Shown one piece after another: positions 44,025 to 54,210 of a DNA stretch of 64,000 nt. The notes under the pieces were generated by a model. The model was given only the letters and a program-made list of their open reading frames with translations. It searched no databases and had not been told where the DNA came from. This DNA comes from Sanderia malayensis (Eukaryota > Cnidaria > Scyphozoa > Semaeostomeae > Pelagiidae): positions 36,671-100,670 of the forward strand of contig RQOL01000900.1 in assembly GCA_013076295.1 (NCBI GenBank). Reading direction: 5' to 3'. The position numbers and the translations under genes are program-made. The stretch's first letter is position 1. Each line of letters opens with the position of its first letter.

Positions 44025-45630
44025 CTATGTCAGAAAATATGAGCATATGGAAATAAAACATAACATCTACCTTTCGGTGGGCATTACCATAAATGTTCCT
44101 ATAACAGCTCATGAAATAAATCCTTATGCAAATATGCCATAAGTTCATAAAGTCAATCAAAAGCATTTATGTCTTCCCCCAGTAATGGGGAAAGTTTTTA
44201 CTTTGAACAAACAAAGAAAAGAAAAGCTTTCCAAAATTAAAATTTATAGTGCAGGATTATCTTTGGGAACAAAATTTATGGTTTTAGAAATCATTATTTA
44301 TTCTTTAAGCTCACATACCATTTACATACAATGAATAGGTAAACTCTACAACACAACTTTACACAAGAGTGGAGAAGCCCAGCAAATGCCAAAGCAAAGT
44401 ACCCATTACATTGTTAAACCATTGTTAAAACATTATAAATGCCTTGGACCACCATTTATACAAGTTTTAAATTGTAGTATAGTGTGATCCAAGTCTCAAT
44501 GATTATCTACATATATTCATAACAGTTCTAAAGCTCAAAACAGACTTTATAAATGTTAATATATTTATAAATAATTGCAAAGATACACCCATTGTTCTAA
44601 TAAGAAGATATTATCCGTACTTTCAACTCATTATTTACTAACAGATATCAACATTGAGGAAATTCACCATTCATCATTCATTTCAAAATTGGGATTATTT
44701 TTCTAACTCATAATTACTTTCATAATTCAAGCCAAGTTTCTTTTAACAAATAGTTTTAAACTGAGAAAAACTTTGACGCTACCTTTGCTTTTTTCACAGG
44801 AATGCAGCCTGCAAAAAACAATGTAATAAATGCAATTAGCAGAGTAAAAAAAAATATACTCATTCATAAAAGAAATACAAAGTAAAGCAAATGAAAAAAA
44901 GTGTAAGAGAAGCTTGAAATATCCTCTAACATTTATTGTTTTATACATAAGAAAAAACATTTTTATCTGAATAGGTCAGAAGTAGTGACCATGTACAATT
45001 GACCTAATTGACCACTGATTCATTAATTCGACATGGTCACTGATCTGATTCCTTACTGCAAATTGTCAAAACATTGTTCTGATAAAAACACCACATCCAT
45101 GATGCAATTAAAGGACTCACTCACTAGTCAGGACATAGTACAGTCTGCTGAACAAAATTTAAAAAATAAGGAGATGCCTACTCACCCTCGCCAGTTTTCA
45201 AGTGTAAATCAGAGCGATCCAATTCGATAAAAACTGAGTAGTAGTAGCTACTGTGGTATACCAAATATTTAATGTAATGAAGCGTACAAATTCTATATAA
45301 TATACATTTAGGACACAAACTTTAGAAACCAGCTACAAAACGTTTTATGTAATAATAATAAAAAAATAAGCAATTGACCTAGCAATTGACCTGAAAAGGG
45401 AATGCTGCAACTGCAATTCTACCCCAAGCCTGGGTGCCGTGAGACCATTTTCCTTTGAAGTTGAACTGGTTGAACCCCTGCTTGATCCCCTGTGATCAGG
45501 CACCTTCACAGTTTCATGTAAATGAGGAAGAATCACCCTTCGCATACTTGGTCCCAAATATTTATACAGCGCATAAAAGAAGGACGTTGGGATTTATATA
45601 TAATGTATATATTTGAAATGAGGACAAGTT
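44025..45630. other. No firm feature; possible 5' exons of the minus-strand gene
   Basis: One micro-exon-like stretch lies near 44782-44808 on the minus strand (TTTTTTGCAG before GCTGCATTCCTG, then AAAG|GTAGCG). A minus-strand open frame at 45380-45557 (GPSMRRVILPHLHETVKV) could be an exon too. Neither is supported enough to annotate as a gene. Confidence 0.3.
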
Positions 45631-46111
45631 GGTTGTTTTGGCCTTCGATCTGAGTGAAACAGCGATCTTCAACAAAAGTGGGGTGGGTTTCTGTTGTTTT
45701 GGCCTTCTATCTGAGTGGGAAAGCGATCTTCAACAAAAGTGGGGTGGGGTTCTGTTGTTTTGGCCTTCGATCTGAGTGAAACAGCGATCTTGAACAAAAA
45801 TGGCGTGGGTTTCAGTTGTTTTGGCCTTCTATCTGAGTGGGAAAGCGATCTTCAACAAAAGTGGGGTGGGGTTCTGTTGTTTTGGCCTTCGATCTGAGTG
45901 AAACAGCGATTTTGAACAAAAATGGCGTGGGCTTCAATATTTTTGGCCTTCCATCTGAGTGGAACAGCGATTTTCAACAAAAGTGGGGTTGGGTTATGTT
46001 GTTTTGGCCTTCGGCCTGAGTGGGACAGCGATCTTAAATAGAAGTGGGGTGGGTTTCTGTTCTTTTGGCCCTCGACCTGAGTGGGACAGTGATAATGAAC
46101 AAAAGTGGGAT
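45631..46111 (+). repeat. Module D satellite, start of right-hand composite array
   Basis: About eight diverged 61-bp units, several alternating GTGGGGTGGG and ATGGCGTGGG cores. It joins module C at AAAGTGGGATAGACACG. Confidence 0.9.
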
Positions 46112-46916
46112 AGACACGCAAAGTAATATACTTTCAGTTGAAATTATGCAAGTTTTAATAGCTCCATCCATTCCCCGAACACACGGTCCATGGAAGCCCC
46201 GAGCCCCTGTTTCCATTCCAGGTTGTTCCAGGTCCATGTTTTCCCCTGATGCGAGAAATCCAGCATTTTATTCCGCGTGGCAGAAACACCTCAACTCAAA
46301 ACCCACGCCGAGAATAAGCTCTGTGAACAATAGATCAGGTTTGCGAGTAATATCAGAAAACCATTGCGAATGAATTGATCCACTGGATTCGATATTTTGA
46401 TTAAAGAATAAACAGTTTGCCATTCCAAGTTGTTCTGGGTCCATGTTTTTATCCATGCACAAATTTCAGCAGCTATTTTAGCCAGTGTGGCAGAAACGCC
46501 TCAACTCGAGCCCCATGCAGAGAAACTTTGTGAACAAAGGATCAGATTTGTGAGTACATAATATGAGAAAACAGATTCGGACTGAATTTATCAATTTCAT
46601 TCGAGATTTCGATTAAAGAATACACACTTTTAATACACCAGTTGGCACTCAATAACGCATGTTTATAACTACACGAATTCCATGAAAGCAATACGCAAGC
46701 CCATTATGAAAATTTTAGTGGGGCCCCAAATTTGAATGCTCCTAAACACCCAGGGACCAGTCAAAAATGATTAAATATAAGGGCTTTTAAATACAGCAGA
46801 TCATGAAAGTTTTTGAACAATTTACTCACATCTTTCACAGGCCAAAATCCACAACTTTCGTGTTTTGAATAGCGAATCACGCTCAGTGACAGGCACTTTT
46901 AGAATCCACGTGGAAT
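46112..46916 (-). repeat. Module C plus start of B, interrupted by ISL2EU element
   Basis: Inverted copy of 2042-2814, followed by the donor-like ACTCAC (46825-46830) and the beginning of the large exon-like segment, cut at 46916 by the ISL2EU insertion. Relative to other copies it lacks about 60 bp around 46415 (the ATTTAAATCTGTATTTTTTA segment). Confidence 0.8.
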
Positions 46917-47490
46917 AAGCCTTTTCACGGTTTTTGCTACCATTATGAAATAGGTGGGATTTAGGCCAAAATGGTAGCCACTGACTGCGACGGAAACTTC
47001 TCATGCTTTATTATCATTTATTAGGCTACTTATTGGACGAATTACTTGATATTAATTTACCATCATGTTGGAAAATTATTATTCAATTGATATTAGTAAA
47101 GTAAAGAAAGTCAGGAAGTGATTTTACTCTTTGTTTTCATCGATTCTTCGGAGCACCACAATCGGGCCTAGTCAAAAGTTCCCCCAAAAAAGCCTTCGGA
47201 CAACCCCCTAAACCTCAATTTTTGAAACAAAAGATTATTGTGTCATGGAGAGTATATCCCTACCTCCAATTGGCGGTGGTTCCATGGTGATTGGTCATGG
47301 ATAACAAAAATAGCACGTGTTCAAAGATTCCTTGCCATGCGTCCTGTGTGTGCGTCACTACATTGTGATATCCTGCGTTTTCATTTCTGCGTGGTGCTCT
47401 CTATCATGCCGCACGGTGTCATGTAACAGTTTTATGGGTAGGGCCGGGGAAAATGGCAGGCAAATAAGTGGGAAAGGAAATATTCTCTTA

Positions 47491-48082
47491 AGCCCTGTCC
47501 ACACTACACAAACTAACCCGGGTTCGACCCAGGTTTTCGTTAACCCAGGTTAGATTTTGCAGTGTGGACACAAATAACCTGGGTTCACCCCGGGTTAGTT
47601 TAACCCATGTCCAGAGTTGGTTTCGACCCAGGTCGAACCCAGGTTAGTGTAAAAATTTCAAGTGTGGACACAAACCTGGGGCGAACCTGGGTTAGTTTTT
47701 GCAGCGCATGCGCATATTTGCATTTTGCATTGCGCGCCGAAAAATAAAAATACAATTTTGATCACTCACATGCAAACAATCTCACGTGGCTTCAACAAAT
47801 AAATAAATTGATAATTTGAAATGGAAACTTGCACTATCACTCCGGCACCTTCCATCTTGTTGATTGTCTTTGTGGTGGAATATATTTTTGTTTGTTTTGT
47901 TCTTGTTGCAAAGCGACATAAAATTTGACTACGCATGCGTAGCGTTAGCTAACCTGGGCTCGCCCCGACTTTGCGTCCACATTACAAAACATGAAAATCA
48001 AGTGTGGACAAAACAGGGTTCGCCCCAGGTTTAATTTAACCCGGGTCGAACCTGGGTTAGTTTGTGTAGTGTGGACAGGGCT
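47491..48082. mobile_element. PIF/Harbinger-type MITE nested in the ISL2EU left arm
   Basis: 592 bp with ends AGCCCTGTCCACACTACAC and GTGTAGTGTGGACAGGGCT, flanked by TTA on both sides (47488-47490, 48083-48085). The opposite ISL2EU arm (around 49340) preserves the empty site with a single TTA. The interior is built of repeated AACCTGGGTT/AACCCGGGTT palindromes. The TWA duplication indicates mobilisation by a PIF/Harbinger transposase. Confidence 0.9.
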
Positions 48083-48143
48083 TTACTATTGAAGCTATAC
48101 TATAATAGCAGACACTCTTTCTTTAGAAATCATTTGAAAATAA

Positions 48144-48770
48144 TTGGCTTTCGTAAACAGAAACACTTTAACTTGTTCGAAATTCGTAATGGAAACTAAC
48201 GTGACTTCAGCTGATTTTCTTGAGTGGACAGTACAAGAACTGAAGTACTATCTTGCTGTTCGTGGTTTGTTGCAAGAAGGAAATAAATTAGAGTTGGTTG
48301 CAAGAGCATTAGTTGCCTTCGAGAAGAAAACTCCCATCAGAAAGGACCTTACTGAACTTGAACAGGAACTCAAAAAAAGCTATTCGAAGATGATCAATGA
48401 TAATGAAATTCCTGATCCATTACAATTAGCAGATACTGTTTGGAGTGAAGATGTTTCTCTGTGGCCGAACGTTGACATTGGCAAGGTATTTTCGTACGTC
48501 ATCACCAAAAAAGCCTTTGAGACTGAGTACATAGAACAATATAAAGCCCGAAAAGCCTACTCTTACTTTATGAGCGGATTTGTGCATAAAATATTTGTGT
48601 ATGCTTTATCTGGTGATAAAGTTTTGCTGAAGGCAAAGGTTACACCTTCACAGAAGTTGCGCGAAGATCCAAAACAGGCGTGGCTGTTATGCTTAAAGAG
48701 CGGGGATGTTATTTGCGGCTATTGCACATGTACTGCGGGATTTGCGCAGTGCTGCAACCATTTTTGCTCC
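48144..48770 (+). pseudogene. SAP- and SWIM-domain protein fragment (ISL2EU accessory gene)
   Basis: The N-terminal SAP-like motif (FLEWTVQELKYYLAVRGLL) lies at about residues 26-44. After a helical middle a SWIM-type zinc finger follows (CGYCTCTAGFAQCCNH, pattern C-x-C...C-x-H) at about residues 190-206. In ISL2EU and related metazoan proteins this is followed by a YqaJ-type nuclease. Here it is cut right after the finger and runs into antisense sequence of the THAP gene. The N-terminal ATG could be 48144 or 48189. Confidence 0.75.
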
Positions 48771-49265
48771 CTCAAAGCCGGTATAGAACTGCACTTTGTA
48801 ATCTCTTGTAATTTGTTGCAGTTGATATTCCGGCCCTAAACTAAACACAAACTCATCCAAAGTCTTCGGTATGTGTTGTTCTGTATTAGCAAAGAGCTCA
48901 GTTATCGGTCTTCTTCTTGGGCTTCGACGCAAGCTTGTTTCTTCGAAAAGTGGCTTGCCGCGATCTTTTCTCTTCGCTGGTGTCTTTTTCGTTTCTGCAT
49001 CGCGCTGTGTTAGGTACATTGTTGGGTAATTGAAGTTGCCAAGTGGCTTCCCAAACTTAAAATGGTTTGAACAAACAAGCATCCCTTTTCTGAATTCATA
49101 GTTTTTCAGACCTTTGCTTACTTGCTTAATCCATAATTTTCGTACGCCCTCGTCTGTGGGAAATGCATGGAATACAAGCTTCTCTACATGTCCCCTTACG
49201 GTTAACTCATCTTTACGCCACGATTTGTTAGTACAGCCACCAACACAACAACTTTGATTAGGCAT
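48750..49265 (-). pseudogene. THAP-domain transposase fragment (ISL2EU), catalytic domain missing
   Basis: The best start is at 49265 (MPNQSCCVGGCTNKS). The THAP zinc finger has the C-x4-C-like start CCVGGCTN, then FHAFPTD, RKLWIKQV and the closing CSNHF. A basic linker follows (KRKDRGK, RRSPRRR). The last residues (DYKVQFYTGFEGAKMV) match the segment just before the DDE core in THAP-type transposases. The gene then ends at the deletion junction, meeting the SWIM gene tail to tail near 48760. Confidence 0.8.
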
Positions 49266-49916
49266 CCTCAGTCTTAACGAATTTAAACCCATATGTAAGG
49301 CTGACGAAAAGTGCGTTTGATATTATAGTATAGCTTCAATAGTAAGATAATATTTCCTTTCCCACTTATTTGCCTGTCATTTTCCCCGGCCCTACCCATA
49401 AAACTGTTACATGACATCGTGCGGCATGATAGAGAGCACCACGCAGAAATGAAAACGCAGGATATCACAATGTAGTGACGCACACACAGGACGCATGGCA
49501 AGGAATCTTTGAACACGTGCTATTTCTGTTATCCATGACCAATCACCATGGAACAACCGCCAATTGGAGGTAGGGATATACTCTCCATGACACAATAATC
49601 TTTTGTTTCAGAAATTGAGGTTTAGGGGGTTGTCCGAAGGCTTTTTTGGGGGAGCTTTTGACTAGGCCCGATTGTGGTGCTCCGAAGAACCGATGAAAAC
49701 AAAGAGTAAAATCACTTCCTGACTTTCTTTACTTTATTAATATCAATTGAATAATAATTTTCCAACATGATGGTAAATTAATATCAAGCAATTCGTCCAA
49801 TAAGTAGCCTAATAAATGATAATAAAGCATGAGAAGTTTCCGTTGCAGTCAGTGGCTACCATTTTGGCCTAAATCCCACCTATTTCATAATGGTAGCAAA
49901 AACCGTGAAAAGGCTT

Positions 49917-50717
49917 ATTGAAGCAACCTTTCCAGCGTTTATCTGATCCAGAAAGAAATTGATGTGCTTGAACGATGAATCCACAATGTTAGCAGGCGGA
50001 TGGCAAGTCGGCAATAGTAGTTCAGCAAAATAGCTTTTAGACAACCCCACGTGTTTAGAACGCTTTCGGTTCAGTGAAATCCCAAAATTGCTGTTTCTGA
50101 AATTCATCAGTTACATCGTTGTATCCAAACCTGTTCTTATAAAAGCAGAATTTGATTATTCATCAGTTTAGTATTCGATTTGATATAGTGGAGATTTGTA
50201 AAGCAAAGAATAAGTTAGAAATTTAAGGCACGCAAAAATTTCTATAAACCAGCTCATCAGAATATCTTGAAAACACGATAAGAAGGATACAAAGAAGTTT
50301 AGTAAAGGGAAATAGAAACAACTTAGCCACTTACCAGTAGAGTTCTGCTCGGAACAGTTCTGAAGAGTAATATTCAAGTAAAATTCCAGTTGATGGCAAG
50401 GGAGGGCAAAATAGCTTTCAGACAACTCCACCACGTGCTTTGAAGGCCTTCGGTTCAGTGAAATCCCGAAATTGCTGTTTTTGAAATTCATGAGTTACAT
50501 CGTTGTATCCAATCCTGTTTTTATAAAAGAAGAACTTGATCATTCATCGGTTTAATATTCGATTTGATATAGTGGAGATTTGTAAAGCAAAGAATTATTT
50601 AGAAATTTAGAGCGCATAAAAATTTCTATAAACCAGTTGACCTGAATATACTGAAATCACGATAAGAAGGTACAAAGAAATTTAGTAAAGGCAAACAGAA
50701 ACAACTTAGCCACTTAC
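49917..50717 (-). repeat. Module B, right part after ISL2EU insertion
   Basis: Continuation of the interrupted exon-like segment (to about 50105), then units with donor-like TTAC|CAGTAGAG (near 50336) and TTAC|CAGTTAAATC (50716-50717). Each has the intron-like part containing the inverted TACTAAA branch-like motif. It has fewer units than the copy at 60551-62218. Confidence 0.75.
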
Positions 50718-51389
50718 CAGTTAAATCCTGAAGCTTTTAGTTGGAAATCTCGAGTAAAACGGCAGCAAAAATAAAACAGGCATCCAACGAAAAAAATCCA
50801 TTCGGCTTGCCTGCCCATCCCAAATTCCAAAATGAAAAATCAATTGCACACTTTCCTTGTCAACCAAAGGTCACGCTAACAAAGGACGCAAACGAATAAA
50901 TGCGAAACGTAACAGGGTTTCATTGTTTCGAAAAGGCTTAGCAACGCAAAACAATGCACGATCAATCTTTACAGAAACGAAACATCATCCAGACGCCGTA
51001 ATGGTCAGGGGGTCGGGGAGCACAACACGTTTTGTTCTATTCAAAAGCTTCAGTACGCAAGAAAGCTCTGGACACGTCCCCCCGCACGCAAAACAAAAGG
51101 CGAAAGAACAGCACGCACTCCATCCTCTCACACGAAAGAGAAAGGCCTGATTACGGGAAAACAAAGGGCGAAGAATTTTCGAGTTAGAAAATTGGAAATA
51201 TCTCGAAAACCAAAACGAATTTGGAAAAAGCAATAAGGCGTTGCAAATATACACGTTACTGGGAAGACCTCGGAGTAGTTTTGAAAATAAATAGAGCGGT
51301 CAGATTCTCGGAACCGTGGGTACAAAACTGGCCAAGGGAAGCCTTTGAGCGCAACACCTTTACCGCTCCAATTTTAGTATAAGGTTGAC
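50718..51389 (-). repeat. Module A, inverted copy 2
   Basis: Reverse complement of 119-786 with few differences. It ends at AGTATAAGGTTGA and is followed by the GC hairpin and satellite D. Confidence 0.8.
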
Positions 51390-51398
51390 GAGGAAGGC

Positions 51399-51426
51399 TG
51401 GCGCGCTTCGCGCGCCACCTCCCTAG
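51399..51426 (+). other. GC hairpin followed by CTAG, Helitron-3'-end-like
   Basis: TGGCGCGCTTCGCGCGCCA (7-8 bp stem), six bases, then CTAG and T. A GC-rich hairpin shortly before CTRR with T outside is the textbook Helitron 3' end. The identical arrangement is at 58779-58806. It suggests that modules C-B-A form a Helitron-like unit ending here (inference). Confidence 0.5.
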
Positions 51427-51835
51427 TATGTTGGCCTTCGACGTGAGTGGAACAGCGATTTTGAACAAAAGTGGCGTGGGCTTCTGTTGTTTTGGCCTTC
51501 GATCTGAGTGGAACAGCGATCTTGAACAAAAGTAGCGTGGGTTTCTGTTGTTTTGGCCTTCCATCTGAGTGGAACAGCGATGTTCAACAAAAGTGGGGTG
51601 GGGATATGTTGTTTTGGCCTTCGGCCTGAGTGGCACAGCGATCTTAAACAGAAGTGGGGTGGGTTTCCTTTGCTTTGGCCTTCGACCTGAGTGTAACAGC
51701 GATCTTCAACAAAAGTGGGCCTAGTGTGTTGGCAGTCGATCTGAGTGGGACAGCGCACTTTGACAAAAATGGTTTGGGTTTTTGTTGTTTTGGCCTTCCA
51801 TCTGAGTGGGACAGCGTTCTTCAACAAATGCGAGG
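51427..51835 (+). repeat. Module D satellite, copy 4
   Basis: About seven diverged 61-bp units. The last truncated unit (TTCAACAAATGCGAGG) ends at the Helitron-containing insertion. Confidence 0.85.
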
Positions 51836-52308
51836 TTGGAGTTGGATTTCGATTCAGGCTGTAAAAAAAAATGAGTGGTGCTGCCGGATGCATTGGTAAA
51901 AAGCTCAAACACCACGTCAAGGAGCATCCATTGTTTGAGATTTCCTTTTTTGTTAAAGCTGCCATGGTGGTAAATGATACAAAACTTGTATCTGTTTATA
52001 GGAAATATTTTGTATAGGTTGTGCACAGTGACTTGGATTTTTATGAATGGAGAGGATATAGGCAGCTTGCACAGAGAGAAAGGAAATCCATGTTCCCATA
52101 GGCAACATAAAGGAACATCGCAAAGCATAACTCATTGAAAATTGCTGGTTATTTTATGTAAAATAATGTTATGTTTTGGTTAGATAAAGAAATATTAGTA
52201 AAGGATGCTAGTATAAAGGTAGATGTTGGGTTAGCTTAGGGAATTAGAATGACATTGTGTGGTGGGGAATGCTGGTGAGAGCTCGACTGATTGCTGCGAG
52301 TGGTTTTT

Positions 52309-52543
52309 GCCTATGCTGTTTGGTATCATTCATAGGTCTTGTGCCTGTGCTGTTTGGTATCATTCACAGGTCTTATCCCCATGCTGTTTGGTATCATTCA
52401 TGGAGATTGCCTATGCTGTTTGGTATCATTCATAGGTCTTGTGCCTGTGCTGTTTGGTATCATTCACAGGTCTTATCCCCATGCTGTTTGGTATCATTCA
52501 TGAGGAGTGCCTATGCTGTTTGGTATCATTCATAGGTCTTGTG
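52309..52543. repeat. ~37-bp tandem repeat in Helitron 3' region
   Basis: Seven copies of TGCTGTTTGGTATCATTCA with alternating spacers (TAGGTCTTGTGCC, CAGGTCTTATCCCC, TGGAGATTGCC), giving a ~110-bp higher-order period. Minisatellites near the 3' end are common in Helitrons. Confidence 0.9.
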
Positions 52544-52651
52544 CCACACTCAGTCATGGTCGTTGAATAACCATGCTCTCTAAATGAGGTGAAGGGGTGT
52601 GTTAGTGTATTGACTTACTGTCTCTGGTTGGAGGTGATGTTGCTGGAGAAC

Positions 52652-54210
52652 TCACAGGACTTCCTTGTAGACAATGTTTGTGGTTTTGTTGTTGCTGGGT
52701 GTGAATACCTTGAGTCCAAAGAACGATTTGCCTCTAGACATTGCAACGTACAGTGGTCCGTGGGAGAAAACAGGGTCTGGTAAGTAAATGCCAACGTGTT
52801 TCAATGATTGTCCTTGTGCCTTGTTGATGGTGAGGCAGTAAGCAAGTCGGACTGGAAATTGTTTTCTTGCAATGGAGATCGGCAGTGATGAATCTTGACA
52901 GTTCAGAGTAATGCGTGGAAGCATAACATACTGGCCCTTGTTCTGTGTTGTGATGATCTCTGCAATTATGACGTGTCGTTTGAGATCTCTCACAATTAGT
53001 CGTGTTCCATTGCATAGTCCTTTTGCAGGGTTGATGTTTCTGAGCAAAATTATTGTAGCTCCAACCTAAACAAAAATGAGATTGAGTGAGCCTAGATTGA
53101 GTAAGGCAAGGCAATTTTAAATCAACTGTTCAAATATAGTGTGCATACCTTCAATTGTAGTGAATGTAGAGGCATTCCGCCCGGGGTTTGTGCATTGAGA
53201 AACTCCATGGGATATGCTGCAGCCTCTTCTGGATCATCTGTCTCGACTCTGTCAATGCTGAGATATTGCTGCCGAGCTGTTGGAAGTCTTTGCAGAATGA
53301 GCTCGTTGATGTGATGTGAGAACTCGTTCTTTGGTGTCAAACAACAAAGCTCGGACATGGTGGTGGGATCCAGTAAGAGGTGTGCATCTGCTGATTCGGC
53401 TGGAGGATAAATGGAGTTCATGAGATCTTCAAGTGACTTGATGCAGATTTGCTGTGGGAGGCTGATCTGATCTTGATCATCGCGAGGTTCTACTCCATTG
53501 CCTATTCGGAGAAGCCAGTCTGAGAATGCTTGGTAAGTCTCATCTTGAACAGCTCTGATGTTTGTAATGAGTCTGAATTGCTGGAACTGAGACCACAGAT
53601 CCTCGACTTTTCGTGACTTGAGGCATTCTTGCACCACTCGTTCTCTGCCTGCTTTCTTGACGACTGGCAGTACTTGCCTGAAATCACCGCCCAGCATGAA
53701 GTATTTGCCGCCGAAAGGTCTGTCGACTTTGGTGATGTCTCTGAGGAAACGGTCAACTGCTTTGAGTGCTGTTGCTGGAATCATGGAAGCTTCGTCCCAA
53801 ATGAATAGCATTGTGTCTCGCAGTTGTTGTGCTCTGAGACTTTGTGCTTTGATGTTGCAAGTGGAATCGTCAAGCAGAGGAATCGGTATTTGAAATGTTG
53901 AGTGTGCAGTTCTGCCGTGAATGAGTAGCGTTGCTGCTATTCCAGAGTATGCTACACATTTGACTTTGTGTCCGGAAGCTTGCAGGTTGTGTACCAATGT
54001 GTTGTACAGGAAGGTTTTGCCAGTTCCTGCTGGACCGTCGAGAAAGAAACAGTTGTCTGGTGACTGCGTCTCGATGGCTTGCACAATGGTGTTGTGTACC
54101 TGCAGTTGTTCTGGATTGAGTTGTTCGAACATTCGTTGTCCTTGCTCTCGTTCTTGTTCGATGTTGATTTCGTCAGCTGCCTGTCGTGGCTGTGCATAGT
54201 CAGCAGGTAG
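52652..54210 (-). CDS. Helitron helicase domain (PIF1-like), last two exons
   Basis: Continues in frame from the Rep part after an in-frame TAG at 54211-54213. The Walker A motif FLDGPAGTGKTFLYNTL lies just after EQLNPEQLQVHNTI. Walker B is FIWDEASMIP, then MLGGDFRQVLPVV. An intron separates 53149 (GT at 53147-53148) from the last exon 52652-53065. That exon holds AKGLCNGTRLIVRDL and LTINKAQGQSLKHVGIYL and ends at the TAA. All SF1 helicase motifs appear intact. It unwinds DNA during rolling-circle transposition. Confidence 0.9.

Larger units (their letters stand above)
46917..49916. mobile_element. ISL2EU-type DNA transposon, internally deleted
   Basis: Ends AAGCCTTTTCACGG and CCGTGAAAAGGCTT are inverted, and AT flanks both sides (46915-46916, 49917-49918). 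Joining the flanks at one AT restores the uninterrupted repeat seen at 60630 with one mismatch. Terminal inverted repeats are about 600 bp, near-identical, and contain a nested MITE on the left. AT duplication, long TIRs and a THAP gene facing a SAP/SWIM (YqaJ partner) gene fit ISL2EU (family knowledge). The catalytic parts of both genes are deleted. Confidence 0.85.
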
